Source: Fluviicola sp. (lineage in GTDB: Bacteria; Bacteroidota; Bacteroidia; Flavobacteriales_D; Crocinitomicaceae). From it: a stretch of DNA of 64,000 nucleotides. Positions 42,464 to 50,067 of this stretch are shown piece by piece. The position numbers and the translations under genes were made by a program. Within the stretch, counting starts at the first letter, position 1. The number at the start of each line of letters is the position of its first letter. Under the pieces are notes generated by a model, which searched no databases, was not told the DNA's origin, and worked only from the letters and a program-made list of their open reading frames with translations. The stretch is from the NCBI GenBank assembly GCA_017983675.1, contig JAGOAZ010000004.1, positions 1-64,000 on the forward strand, given 5' to 3'.

Positions 42464-42970
42464 TTAATGGTGATGGCCATGAGCACCATGAGAGTGACCA
42501 TGAGCAATTTCATCAGCTGTAGCTTGTCTAACTTCGATGATTTCACCATCAAAATTCAAATCGATTCCAGCTAACGGATGATTGAAGTCCATTTTTACGA
42601 TTTCCTCTGAAATTTCTAAAACAAGACCTCTTAAATGATTGCCTTCACTATCTGACATTGGAACCAATGCACCAACGAAAATATGTTCTTCGTTCATTTT
42701 TCCTGACTCATCAAAGAAAACTGAAGTTGGAATTGCTGCGATTTGATCTTCGTTACGTTGTCCGTATGCTTCGTCTGAAACAATCGAGAAATTAAATTTA
42801 TCTCCTGCTTTTAAGCCGTGTACGCTTTCTTCAAATTTCGGAATAATACGTTCAATCCCGTATAAGAATTCCATTGGACGATCTTGAGAAGTTTCCTCAA
42901 TTTTCTCACCTGTTTGGTGATTGGTTAGCTTGTAGTGCAAGGAAACCACCGTGTTGATGTCTACTGTCAT
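42464..42970 (-). CDS. slyD: FKBP-type peptidyl-prolyl isomerase (SlyD-like)
   Basis: This 168-residue protein has the SlyD layout. FKBP halves are VVSLHYKLTNHQTGEKIEET (about residues 8-27) and the later VKMDFNHPLAGIDLNFDGEI (about 124-143), flanking an insert-in-flap chaperone domain (about 75-120). The C-terminus is histidine-rich (HGHSHGAHGHHH), a metal-binding tail as in SlyD, which handles nickel. The motif FNHPLAG is the SlyD/FKBP hallmark. It is a cytoplasmic folding helper and isomerase, with its own terminator. Confidence 0.9.
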   Translation of the reverse strand: MTVDINTVVSLHYKLTNHQTGEKIEETSQDRPMEFLYGIERIIPKFEESVHGLKAGDKFNFSIVSDEAYGQRNEDQIAAIPTSVFFDESGKMNEEHIFVGALVPMSDSEGNHLRGLVLEISEEIVKMDFNHPLAGIDLNFDGEIIEVRQATADEIAHGHSHGAHGHHH

Positions 42971-43019
42971 AAAAATAAAATATTGGGTAAAGATAGTGGA
43001 AACTTAGCGCAACTCAAAT

Positions 43020-44057
43020 TTAGTCGTCACAAATTGTCCCTTTGTGTTCCGATTTTTGATAGCTTTCATTGAGTAATTCTAGTTCTTTCAATAATTCAGG
43101 ACTTGGCGGTGTACTTGTTAATTCATTCAAATTTGGTTGTCCAGCATCGACCCAAGCTGTGTACCAAACAGAACCAACAGCAATGATCGCATCCCGCATA
43201 CGTCGTTCAATCATTCCGTTTAATCGCAGCTGATATTCAGTGCAAAATGCTTCAGAATATACTTGGATGACAGCTTGACCTCTTGTTTCATAAGCATATT
43301 TTTTATCGCTTGGGAAAACTGCCGTCAATTCACGTTCAAAACGAAGTACGGAATCGACTGCCATGTGTGACGTATAAACTGCATTCCATGCAAAATTAAG
43401 CATATTTGGTATGTATTTTCCTTTTCCGACAAAATAGTCATACGCTTCTGCATCCATTTCTACGATGCGACTTTCCCAAAGTCCATGAATACCACGTTGA
43501 CCGGTTAATTGACCGTTATAATTTTCAGTCGTGTGTAACGGTACATGTGCATCGCCAATGTAGTGTCCGATTTCTGAAGCATACTTTAGAATTAAGTCCA
43601 CATTTTTAGTTTCAAAAGCTTTTTGCAATTGGTATTTCATAACTAAAATATGCCAAGGAACGATACCATAAGCTTGCAATGTGTCTTCTGAAAATTTGGC
43701 AACTGCATCTTTCCATTTTTTCGGAACTTCCTCAAACGGATTTTTCCCTCCTAGTGCGTAATGATCGATATCAATGTAATGGCGTTGTGCTTCGCCTTCA
43801 ACAGCATAGCGTCTTTTATCAGGGTCCGTTGCATGTTCTGTTAGAAATTCAATGTTTTCTTTGAAAAAACCAAACATTGGGGGAGGTAAGGTGAATATCG
43901 CAACCCGATTGATGCGTTTATGTCCAAAAAATCCCCAAAGATTGTTGGTGTGATTTAGCCAAAACAATCCTGAGTTTGCATTACAATGAAATGCGAGTAA
44001 ACATGTTGCAATTAAAACGTTCTTTTTACTCTTCAATAAAGTTAACCAATTTCCCAT
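43020..44057 (-). CDS. Secreted S1/P1-type nuclease or zinc phospholipase C family protein
   Basis: This 345-residue protein has a signal peptide (KKNVLIATCLLAFHCNA, about residues 12-28). The mature part begins with the zinc-ligand pattern LWGFFGHKRINR (Trp/His, about 41-52), then YIDIDHYALGG, EIGHYIGDAHVPLHTTENY (about 165-183), and RGIHGLWESRIVE with the His/Glu ligands (about 191-203). This spacing fits the S1-P1 nuclease / phospholipase C fold with a trinuclear zinc site. The substrate, nucleic acid or phospholipid, is unknown. It overlaps comB by 32 bases; a TTG at 44036 would shorten this to 11. Confidence 0.85.
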   Translation of the reverse strand: MGNWLTLLKSKKNVLIATCLLAFHCNANSGLFWLNHTNNLWGFFGHKRINRVAIFTLPPPMFGFFKENIEFLTEHATDPDKRRYAVEGEAQRHYIDIDHYALGGKNPFEEVPKKWKDAVAKFSEDTLQAYGIVPWHILVMKYQLQKAFETKNVDLILKYASEIGHYIGDAHVPLHTTENYNGQLTGQRGIHGLWESRIVEMDAEAYDYFVGKGKYIPNMLNFAWNAVYTSHMAVDSVLRFERELTAVFPSDKKYAYETRGQAVIQVYSEAFCTEYQLRLNGMIERRMRDAIIAVGSVWYTAWVDAGQPNLNELTSTPPSPELLKELELLNESYQKSEHKGTICDD

Positions 44058-44754
44058 CTTTCATCATCGGAATTACTGCTGTTTGGTTTGGTGTCAAACA
44101 GTATTTAATGTCTTCATTCAGATTCAGATTTTTTAATCTTCGACGGTGTGAACTCGATTTTAAAAAGCCCATATAATTATCCTTAGCAGAAAGATACAAA
44201 TATTTTGCAGAAATAGACGAATCTTCTGTTGAGGTAAAATTTCCTGTATTAATTAAGTGCTCACAAATTGCGCCAGCGCAAATGGTGTCTTCTAGGTTGA
44301 ATTTATCTTGCCATCCTGAGCACAAGCACAAAATGTTTTTCTCTTGCTTGGCTAACCATTGATTCAAGTGATCCAAATTCAAAAAAGATCCAACAACTAC
44401 TGTTTCTGCATCTTTCGCTACATCCAATGATTTTGTTCCATTGGTTGTTGTCAACACAACTTCTTTTCCTTTGAAATCGGGTTTCATGTAACTAAATGGT
44501 GAGTTTCCAAAGTCGAAACCTTCCACAATTTGTCCTTTGCGTTCAGCTCCAGCTAAGAATCCTTTTTGCTTGTATTCCCAAGCCTCTTCAACAGTTGGTA
44601 CTGGAATAATAGATGCGATTCCGTTGTCAAAAGCAGCGCAAATTGCACTTGTTGCACGCAACACATCAATCACAACTACAATTTCAAATTCATTTTTAAA
44701 ATAAGCGTACTCTCCGGGAGTAAAACAAACCTCAACTCTTTTTCTCGTATCCAT
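44026..44754 (-). CDS. comB: 2-phosphosulfolactate phosphatase family protein
   Basis: This 242-residue protein is of the ComB family. Motifs are VVIDVLRATSAICAAFDNG (about residues 27-45), AGAERKGQIVEGFDFGNSP (about 74-92) and VVLTTTNGTKSLDVAK (about 103-118), with the LCSGWQDKFNLEDTICAGA acid patch (about 146-164). ComB hydrolyses 2-phosphosulfolactate in coenzyme M synthesis, but no other coenzyme M gene is here and Bacteroidota are not known to me to make it. The natural substrate is therefore uncertain. It lies in a minus-strand run uvrB-lipoprotein-DUF3817-comB-nuclease. Confidence 0.88.
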   Translation of the reverse strand: MDTRKRVEVCFTPGEYAYFKNEFEIVVVIDVLRATSAICAAFDNGIASIIPVPTVEEAWEYKQKGFLAGAERKGQIVEGFDFGNSPFSYMKPDFKGKEVVLTTTNGTKSLDVAKDAETVVVGSFLNLDHLNQWLAKQEKNILCLCSGWQDKFNLEDTICAGAICEHLINTGNFTSTEDSSISAKYLYLSAKDNYMGFLKSSSHRRRLKNLNLNEDIKYCLTPNQTAVIPMMKDGKLVNFIEE

Positions 44755-44762
44755 AAGTGCTG

Positions 44763-44770
44763 CGAAGGTA
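44763..44770 (-). promoter_or_regulatory. Possible -7 box of comB
   Basis: Reads TACCTTCG on the minus strand (one mismatch), 9 bases before the comB ATG, so the leader would be a few bases at most. Confidence 0.4.
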
Positions 44771-44789
44771 AGAAAAATGATTGGAGCAA

Positions 44790-45080
44790 TTATTTTAACT
44801 TAAAAATCTTCTTTTCAGCAACAAATGTTCCAAAAGGAATCAACGAAGCGATGTACGCATAGAATTGTATTTTCAACGACCATTTTTGATGGTTGTTTGC
44901 TAGAAAAACAAGTAAAATGTATGCGATAAACAGAACACCATGTGCTAGTCCAACAAAAAAATTAGGCATCGAAAATTTATAGTAATATTTTATAGGCATT
45001 GTGATAAATAGCAATAAATAGGATATTCCTTCTAAAATTGCAACGATACTAAGTATTCTTAAAATTGAATTTGCAGACAT
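44790..45080 (-). CDS. DUF3817 family integral membrane protein
   Basis: This 96-residue protein has three hydrophobic spans. It begins LRILSIVAILEGISYLLLFI, with the DUF3817-type GISYLLL and the later GLAHGVLFIAYI (about residues 43-54) and SLIPFGTFVAEKK at the C-terminus. The family has no known function. It starts 3 bases after the lipoprotein stop, so the two are almost certainly co-transcribed. Confidence 0.85.
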   Translation of the reverse strand: MSANSILRILSIVAILEGISYLLLFITMPIKYYYKFSMPNFFVGLAHGVLFIAYILLVFLANNHQKWSLKIQFYAYIASLIPFGTFVAEKKIFKLK

Positions 45081-45083
45081 GTT

Positions 45084-45473
45084 TTATTGTTTGATAAATG
45101 TTAAACCATATATTTTCATTTTCCAAGTACCATTGTTATCTTGAAATGGCTCTTGGTCTATTGTTAATGGAAAGGAGCTTGTTAAACCGATTTTCAATTG
45201 CGTTTTCGTCGAATTCATAACTGCTTTTCCTACTTGTGTGATGTTACAATCGCATAATTCACTGCCACAAATTGTTTCACAGGCATAACTAAAACGACCG
45301 TCTTTCCCTTGAATAACGATTTCGCTCGTTACGACTTTATTAAACGTACTATCAAATTGGGTAACTGTACGCCACGTACCTTCGAAATCTGCATTGTATT
45401 TGTAAACTGGTTTGTCACACGATCCAAGTGCAACCAACAGTACAAATGTGAAAATGGTGAAAAGTAATTTCAT
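45084..45473 (-). CDS. Hypothetical lipoprotein
   Basis: I start it at 45473 (MKLLFTIFTFVLLVALGSC), since the longer frame to 45587 overlaps uvrB and has no signal. The 129-residue protein has a lipobox LGSC with lipid-accepting Cys at about 19. The mature part contains four further cysteines in a tight group (CETICGSELCDC, about residues 61-72) that could form disulphides or bind metal, and beta-strand-like stretches EGTWRTVTQF and NGTWKMKIYGL suggestive of a lipocalin-like barrel. No family is recognised. It begins one base after the uvrB stop. Confidence 0.7.
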   Translation of the reverse strand: MKLLFTIFTFVLLVALGSCDKPVYKYNADFEGTWRTVTQFDSTFNKVVTSEIVIQGKDGRFSYACETICGSELCDCNITQVGKAVMNSTKTQLKIGLTSSFPLTIDQEPFQDNNGTWKMKIYGLTFIKQ

Positions 45474-45474
45474 C

Positions 45475-47496
45475 TTATTTTTTTTGAGCTTGTAATTCAA
45501 ATAATTCATCACGGTATCGTGCAGCTTGTATAAAGTCCAAGTCTTTGGCTGCTTTTTCCATCTGTTTCCTTTTGGATGCAATAGCATGATCTAATTCAGC
45601 AGGATTCATGTAATTTACTTTCACATCTGCTGCAATAGCGTTTGATTCTTGAATCGAGTATTCTTTTGGAGCGCGTACATTCGGATCGCCATCAGCAACT
45701 TTGGTGGATTGCATGATTTTGTCTTTCGATTTGTTTAGTGCAGTAGGAGTGAGACCGTGTGCTTCGTTGTAAGCGATTTGCATTGCTCTGCGACGTTCCG
45801 TTTCCTCAATGGTTTTCAGCATCGAATCGGTCATTTTATCGGCATACATGATGACTTTTCCATTGACATTACGCGCTGCACGACCAACAGTTTGCACTAA
45901 GGAACGGACATTTCTTAAGAAACCTTCTTTGTCAGCATCAATAATTGCAACAAGACTAACTTCTGGTAAATCCAATCCTTCACGTAAAAGATTTACCCCA
46001 ATTAACACATCAAATTCGCCTAAACGCAATTGACGAAGTATTTCTACACGTTCGATGGTATCAATGTCAGAGTGAATATAGCGACAAGGAATACCCATTT
46101 TATCGAGGTATTTCTGTAATTCCTCCGCCATTCGTTTGGTCAATGTCGTAACTAACGTACGTTCATCTAATTCAATGCGTTGTTGAATTTCTTCGATGAG
46201 GTCGTCAATTTGATTGTTACTTGGACGAACTGTAATAATTGGATCTAAAAGACCTGTGGGACGAATCAATTGTTCCACAACAACACCTTCAGAAATCGCC
46301 AATTCATAATCGGCTGGAGTAGCTGAAACATAAACAATTTGATTAACAATTTGCTCAAATTCTTCAAATTTCAATGGTCGATTGTCCATTGCTGCTTGCA
46401 AGCGGAAACCGAAGTCAACCAAATTGATTTTTCGTGCACGGTCACCACCATACATAGCACGGATTTGCGGAATGGTCACGTGACTTTCGTCGATGATCAT
46501 TAAAAAATCGTTCGGGAAATAGTCCAACAAACAAAAAGGGCGAGACCCAGGTTCACGCTGATCAAAATAACGTGAGTAATTTTCAATTCCTGAACAATAG
46601 CCTAATTCACGCATCATTTCTAAGTCGAAATTTGTGCGTTCCTCCAAGCGTTTTGCTTCCATTAATTTTCCAGCATTCCGAAAATTCTCCACTTGAATCG
46701 CCATGTCTTCACCTATGTGATCGATTGCTTTTCGGGTCGTTTCAGGACTGGAAACAAATATATTAGCAGGATAAATGGTGATTTCTTCGTAGCGTTCTAT
46801 TTCGTTGTGGAATTCCGGGTCAATAGCTCGGATTTGTTCGATTTCATCCCCCCAAAATTCGATACGAATTGCGTAATCAGCATAAGCTAAATAAATGTCA
46901 ACGGTATCACCTTTTACACGAAACGTTCCGCGTTTAAATTCAGTTTCTGTTCGTGCATAAAGATTTTCAACCAAACGCAATAGAAATTTGTTGCGTGAGA
47001 CAGATTCACCTTTTTTCAAATAAATGATTGAATTGGCAAATTCATTCGGATTTCCGATACCATAAATACACGAAACAGAAGAAACGACGATCACGTCTTT
47101 ACGTCCCGATAAAAGGGCGGAAGTCGCAGAAAGACGTAATTTTTCAATCTCTTCGTTGATTGCTAAATCCTTTTCTATGTATGTGTCCGTAGTTGGTAAG
47201 TAGGCCTCTGGCTGATAATAATCGTAGTAACTCACAAAATATTCTACGGAATTATTAGGGAAAAATTGTTTGAATTCACCATAGAGCTGTGCAGCTAATG
47301 TTTTGTTGTGAGAAAGGATTAACGTTGGTTTTCCTGTTTGTTGTATGACGTTAGCCATGGTAAATGTTTTACCAGAACCAGTAACACCTAATAAAGTTTG
47401 TGCTTGCACACCAGCATTGATTCCTTCAACCAATTCTTTGATGGCTGTCGGTTGGTCACCTGTGGGTGAAAAGTCAGCAACAAGTTGAAAATCCAT
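45475..47496 (-). CDS. uvrB: Excinuclease ABC subunit B
   Basis: This 673-residue helicase-like damage-verification subunit of UvrABC nucleotide excision repair has several clear motifs. They are Walker A LLGVTGSGKTFTMANVI (about residues 35-51), the beta-hairpin YYDYYQPEAYLP (about 91-102), DESHV (about 339-343), QTVGRAARNVNGKVIMYAD (about 538-556) and the C-terminal UVR motif LDHAIASKRKQMEKAAKDLD (about 631-650). Length is typical. It appears to head a minus-strand run of five genes. Confidence 0.98.
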   Translation of the reverse strand: MDFQLVADFSPTGDQPTAIKELVEGINAGVQAQTLLGVTGSGKTFTMANVIQQTGKPTLILSHNKTLAAQLYGEFKQFFPNNSVEYFVSYYDYYQPEAYLPTTDTYIEKDLAINEEIEKLRLSATSALLSGRKDVIVVSSVSCIYGIGNPNEFANSIIYLKKGESVSRNKFLLRLVENLYARTETEFKRGTFRVKGDTVDIYLAYADYAIRIEFWGDEIEQIRAIDPEFHNEIERYEEITIYPANIFVSSPETTRKAIDHIGEDMAIQVENFRNAGKLMEAKRLEERTNFDLEMMRELGYCSGIENYSRYFDQREPGSRPFCLLDYFPNDFLMIIDESHVTIPQIRAMYGGDRARKINLVDFGFRLQAAMDNRPLKFEEFEQIVNQIVYVSATPADYELAISEGVVVEQLIRPTGLLDPIITVRPSNNQIDDLIEEIQQRIELDERTLVTTLTKRMAEELQKYLDKMGIPCRYIHSDIDTIERVEILRQLRLGEFDVLIGVNLLREGLDLPEVSLVAIIDADKEGFLRNVRSLVQTVGRAARNVNGKVIMYADKMTDSMLKTIEETERRRAMQIAYNEAHGLTPTALNKSKDKIMQSTKVADGDPNVRAPKEYSIQESNAIAADVKVNYMNPAELDHAIASKRKQMEKAAKDLDFIQAARYRDELFELQAQKK

Positions 47497-47500
47497 GTTT

Positions 47501-47508
47501 CAAAAATA
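47501..47508 (-). promoter_or_regulatory. -7 box of uvrB
   Basis: Reads TATTTTTG on the minus strand and ends only 4 bases before the uvrB ATG. If used, the mRNA would be leaderless or nearly so. Confidence 0.5.
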
Positions 47509-47572
47509 CGACAATTACACATGAAAAACGGAATCTTATGACTGAATTTAAAGCGGAACGAAAAGATAAATG

Positions 47573-47580
47573 TATTTTTG
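47573..47580 (+). promoter_or_regulatory. -7 box of the TerC-family gene
   Basis: TATTTTTG, 21 bases before the ATG at 47602. The in-frame Met at 47578 lies within this box, so 47602 is preferred. Confidence 0.55.
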
Positions 47581-47601
47581 TTGTTTAAAAGTAAATCGAT
47601 T

Positions 47602-48357
47602 ATGACAGAACAATTCAATGATTTCATCACACTTTTTTCGAATAACCCATTGAATGCGGTGTTTTTGATTTTAGGCATACTTTTATTGGAGATTATTTTA
47701 TCATTTGATAATGCAGCTGTTTTGGCAACGATGGTAAAGGATTTGCCTGCTGAGCAGCAATCAAAAGCATTGAAATATGGCATCATCGGAGCTTATGTTT
47801 TTCGAGGAATCGCACTAATTTTAGTTGAATCTATTTTGACTATTTGGTGGTTGAAACCAATTGGAGGTGCTTATTTGTTGTACATGTGTATCAAGCATTT
47901 TACCGCAAAAGAAATTCAAACCGAAATAGACGAAGAAGTAAAAGATACCAAATCCAGCTTTTTGTATAAATACACGGTAGGTGTGTTAGGTGTGTTTTGG
48001 TCGACAGTACTAGCCGTAGAATTCATGGACATTGTTTTTTCAATTGACAATATTTTTGCTGTTGTTGCTTATTCAGACAATATTATTTTGATTTGTATTG
48101 GTGTGTTTATAGGTATTTTAGCAATGCGATATGTTGCAAAGTATTTTGTTGTTTTGATGGAGAAATATCCATTTTTAGAAAAATCAGCATTTCTCGTAAT
48201 CGGGATTTTGGGAGTGAAATTATGCTTGTCTTTGTTGGTTCATTTTGTACCAAGTACGAAGTGGATTGAATCAGAACAGTTTGATTTAGTTATTTCAGGA
48301 TTGACATTAGCAATATTCGTTGTTCCGATTTTGGTTAATCGGTTGATGAACAAATAA
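47602..48357 (+). CDS. TerC family integral membrane protein
   Basis: The start is set at 47602 (MTEQFNDFITLFSNN). This 251-residue protein has seven or so spans. TerC hallmarks are EIILSFDNAAVLATMVKDLP (about residues 30-49) and AVEFMDIVFSIDNIFAVVAYS (cited by its FSIDNIFAV motif, about 150-158), the paired Asp-Asn sites thought to bind a metal ion. TerC proteins are linked to tellurite resistance and to manganese export or metalation of secreted proteins. The precise role here is not known. It is divergent from uvrB. Confidence 0.9.
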   Translation: MTEQFNDFITLFSNNPLNAVFLILGILLLEIILSFDNAAVLATMVKDLPAEQQSKALKYGIIGAYVFRGIALILVESILTIWWLKPIGGAYLLYMCIKHFTAKEIQTEIDEEVKDTKSSFLYKYTVGVLGVFWSTVLAVEFMDIVFSIDNIFAVVAYSDNIILICIGVFIGILAMRYVAKYFVVLMEKYPFLEKSAFLVIGILGVKLCLSLLVHFVPSTKWIESEQFDLVISGLTLAIFVVPILVNRLMNK

Positions 48358-48361
48358 AAAA

Positions 48362-48387
48362 AGCACCTTTCTTTTCAGAAAAGTGCT
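48362..48387 (+). terminator. Weak hairpin after the TerC-family gene
   Basis: AGCAC (48362-48366) pairs with GTGCT (48383-48387) and TTTCT with AGAAA, with one mismatch between. No good T run follows, so terminator function is doubtful. Confidence 0.35.
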
Positions 48388-48398
48388 ATGAATTTGTG

Positions 48399-48480
48399 TG
48401 CGCACGACTGGATTCGAACCAGCACACCTAATGGCACCACCCCCTCAAGATGGCATGTCTACCAATTTCACCACGTGCGC
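48399..48480 (-). tRNA. tRNA-Leu (anticodon GAG)
   Basis: The reverse complement folds as a class II tRNA of 82 bases. It has acceptor GCGCACG/CGTGCGC, D loop AATTGGTAGAC, and anticodon stem CCATC/GGTGG with loop TTGAGGG (anticodon GAG). There is a long variable arm around TGCCATTAGGTG and a TTCGAAT T-loop. Discriminator A, no encoded CCA. Confidence 0.94.
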
Positions 48481-48515
48481 AGTGTTTTTGTGTTACAAAG
48501 ATAGTAAATTCAGGC

Positions 48516-49127
48516 TTATTTGATTTTTAAGTCCAATATTTTTTCAGAACCAATAAATCCTTCAAAGTGATCGCCAATAGTTGTTGGACCGACACCTGCA
48601 GGAGTTCCTGTAAAAATCAAATCACCAGTTTTTAATGTAATAAATTGAGAAACATAACTAATTATCGTTTCGATAGAAAAAATCAGGTCACTCGTATTTC
48701 CATGTTGAACTTGTTTTCCATTCTTGTGTAAGAAAAAGTTTAAGTTCCCAAGATCGATCTCATGTTTTGAAAGAAAACGTTCCCCCATGGGTGCACTATT
48801 GTCAAATCCTTTTGCTTTTTCCCATGGAAGTCCTTTCTTTTTGCATTCTTCTTGAATATCGCGGGCTGTAAAATCAATACCAAGTGTAACCTCATCGAAG
48901 TAATCGCCTGCAAATTTTACTGGAATATTTTTCCCGACTTTTTTGATTTTTACAACGAGTTCACATTCATAGTGCAGATCAGTTGTGAAATCGGGCATGT
49001 AGAATGCATTTCCCGCAGGGAGAAGAGCAGTGTCAGGTTTTAAAAAATACAAAGGTTCAGTTGGCAAATCATTTTTTAATTCTTTTGCATGATCTGCATA
49101 GTTTCTACCAATACAAATGATTTTCAT
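48516..49127 (-). CDS. Fumarylacetoacetate hydrolase family protein
   Basis: This 203-residue FAH-fold protein starts MKIICIGRNYADHAKEL. Metal-site acids and active-site motifs are visible in YECELVVKIKKVGKNI (about residues 53-68), VTLGIDFTARDIQEECKKKG (cited by GIDFTARD, about 88-95), KGFDNSAPMGE (about 106-116) and TGTPAGVGP (about 174-182). Members act as acylpyruvate hydrolase or oxaloacetate decarboxylase. The short single-domain form resembles acylpyruvase/FAHD1-type enzymes. It follows the exonuclease gene by 6 bases and is probably co-transcribed. Confidence 0.88.
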   Translation of the reverse strand: MKIICIGRNYADHAKELKNDLPTEPLYFLKPDTALLPAGNAFYMPDFTTDLHYECELVVKIKKVGKNIPVKFAGDYFDEVTLGIDFTARDIQEECKKKGLPWEKAKGFDNSAPMGERFLSKHEIDLGNLNFFLHKNGKQVQHGNTSDLIFSIETIISYVSQFITLKTGDLIFTGTPAGVGPTTIGDHFEGFIGSEKILDLKIK

Positions 49128-49133
49128 TCGATA

Positions 49134-49988
49134 TTATTTTTTGAATTTATTTTGAAGTGCGATTAATTTTTCTTCAGCTGTTAATTCAGGTTCGTTTTTT
49201 GATTTTTCTGCTCTTTTTTCAGCTTTAAGACGTTCCATTTCTTCGCGCAGAATTTGTTTGGTATACAAAGGGAAATCAGCATCCATCATCCAGCCATAAT
49301 AACCGGGTTCTGTCTGAGCTACTTCTGCGATTGTTTTTCCGCGGTGTTTTCCGAAATTATACGTGATTTGTCCATTTTTTAATTTACCCAAACGACCAGC
49401 GAAATCAGCAATTTCTGTATTTCCTTGTCGCGAAAAATCTGCCAAATCACTTACTGTATCTGCTAAGTCATCGTATTTTTCCAGTTGAGCTTTGAACACT
49501 TCCATCGTTACTTTCGTATCATACATGGCATTGTGTGCATTTTCCATGTCTTTTTCACAATAGAATTTATATGCTGCAACAAGTGTTCGCTGTTCCATTT
49601 TGTGAAAAATATTCTGCACATCAATTAATTTTCGGGAGCGAATATCAAAGACATGATGCGCACGAAGAAATTCTTCCGCTAAAACTGGAATATCAAATTT
49701 ATTGGAGTTGTAGCCTCCTAAATCACTGTCTCCAATAAAAGCAGCAATTTCATCAACTAAATCAACAAATGTCGGTTCGTCTTTGACCATTTCATTTGTT
49801 ATTCCTGTTATTTCAGTCGATTCAGCAGTTATTGGAATTGTAGGGTTAATCCGTCTAAAAAACTCTGTTTCTGTTCCATTTGGTAGGCGCTTTATCATAC
49901 CTATTTCGATGATACGATCTTTTGAAATGTCTAATCCTGTTGTTTCTAAATCAAGCATGACAAAAGGACGTAAAAGGGATAACTTCAT
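49134..49988 (-). CDS. DnaQ-family 3'-5' exonuclease
   Basis: This 284-residue protein has an RNase-T/DnaQ domain with Exo I FVMLDLETTGLDISKDRIIEIG (cited by LDLETTG, about residues 13-19), Exo II GGYNSNKFDIPVL (about 90-102) and Exo III AHNAMYDTKVTMEV (about 151-164, His and Asp). A C-terminal extension contains YNFGKHRGKTIAEVAQTEPGYYGWM, a region seen in some bacterial exonucleases, followed by a charged helix. It probably edits or trims DNA or RNA 3' ends. It is not the replicative epsilon subunit with certainty, because the C-terminal part differs. Confidence 0.87.
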   Translation of the reverse strand: MKLSLLRPFVMLDLETTGLDISKDRIIEIGMIKRLPNGTETEFFRRINPTIPITAESTEITGITNEMVKDEPTFVDLVDEIAAFIGDSDLGGYNSNKFDIPVLAEEFLRAHHVFDIRSRKLIDVQNIFHKMEQRTLVAAYKFYCEKDMENAHNAMYDTKVTMEVFKAQLEKYDDLADTVSDLADFSRQGNTEIADFAGRLGKLKNGQITYNFGKHRGKTIAEVAQTEPGYYGWMMDADFPLYTKQILREEMERLKAEKRAEKSKNEPELTAEEKLIALQNKFKK

Positions 49989-50010
49989 TTTTTATTTTTT
50001 TCAAAGATGC

Positions 50011-50043
50011 AAAAAAAGTCCCAGTAAAACTGAGACTTTTAGA
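50011..50043 (-). terminator. Terminator after the PorE-like gene
   Basis: CTGAGACTTTT (50030-50040) pairs with AAAAGTCCCAG (50014-50024) with one C-A mismatch and a 5-base loop. A T run follows on the minus strand. It lies 25 bases past the stop at 50068. Confidence 0.75.
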
Positions 50044-50067
50044 ATAAAAAAACAAATGGCTTTTTGT

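Noticed and set aside
47388-47786. 132-codon minus-strand frame
   Set aside because: It is the shadow of uvrB's 5' end and of the TerC-family gene, whose protein motifs are unmistakable.
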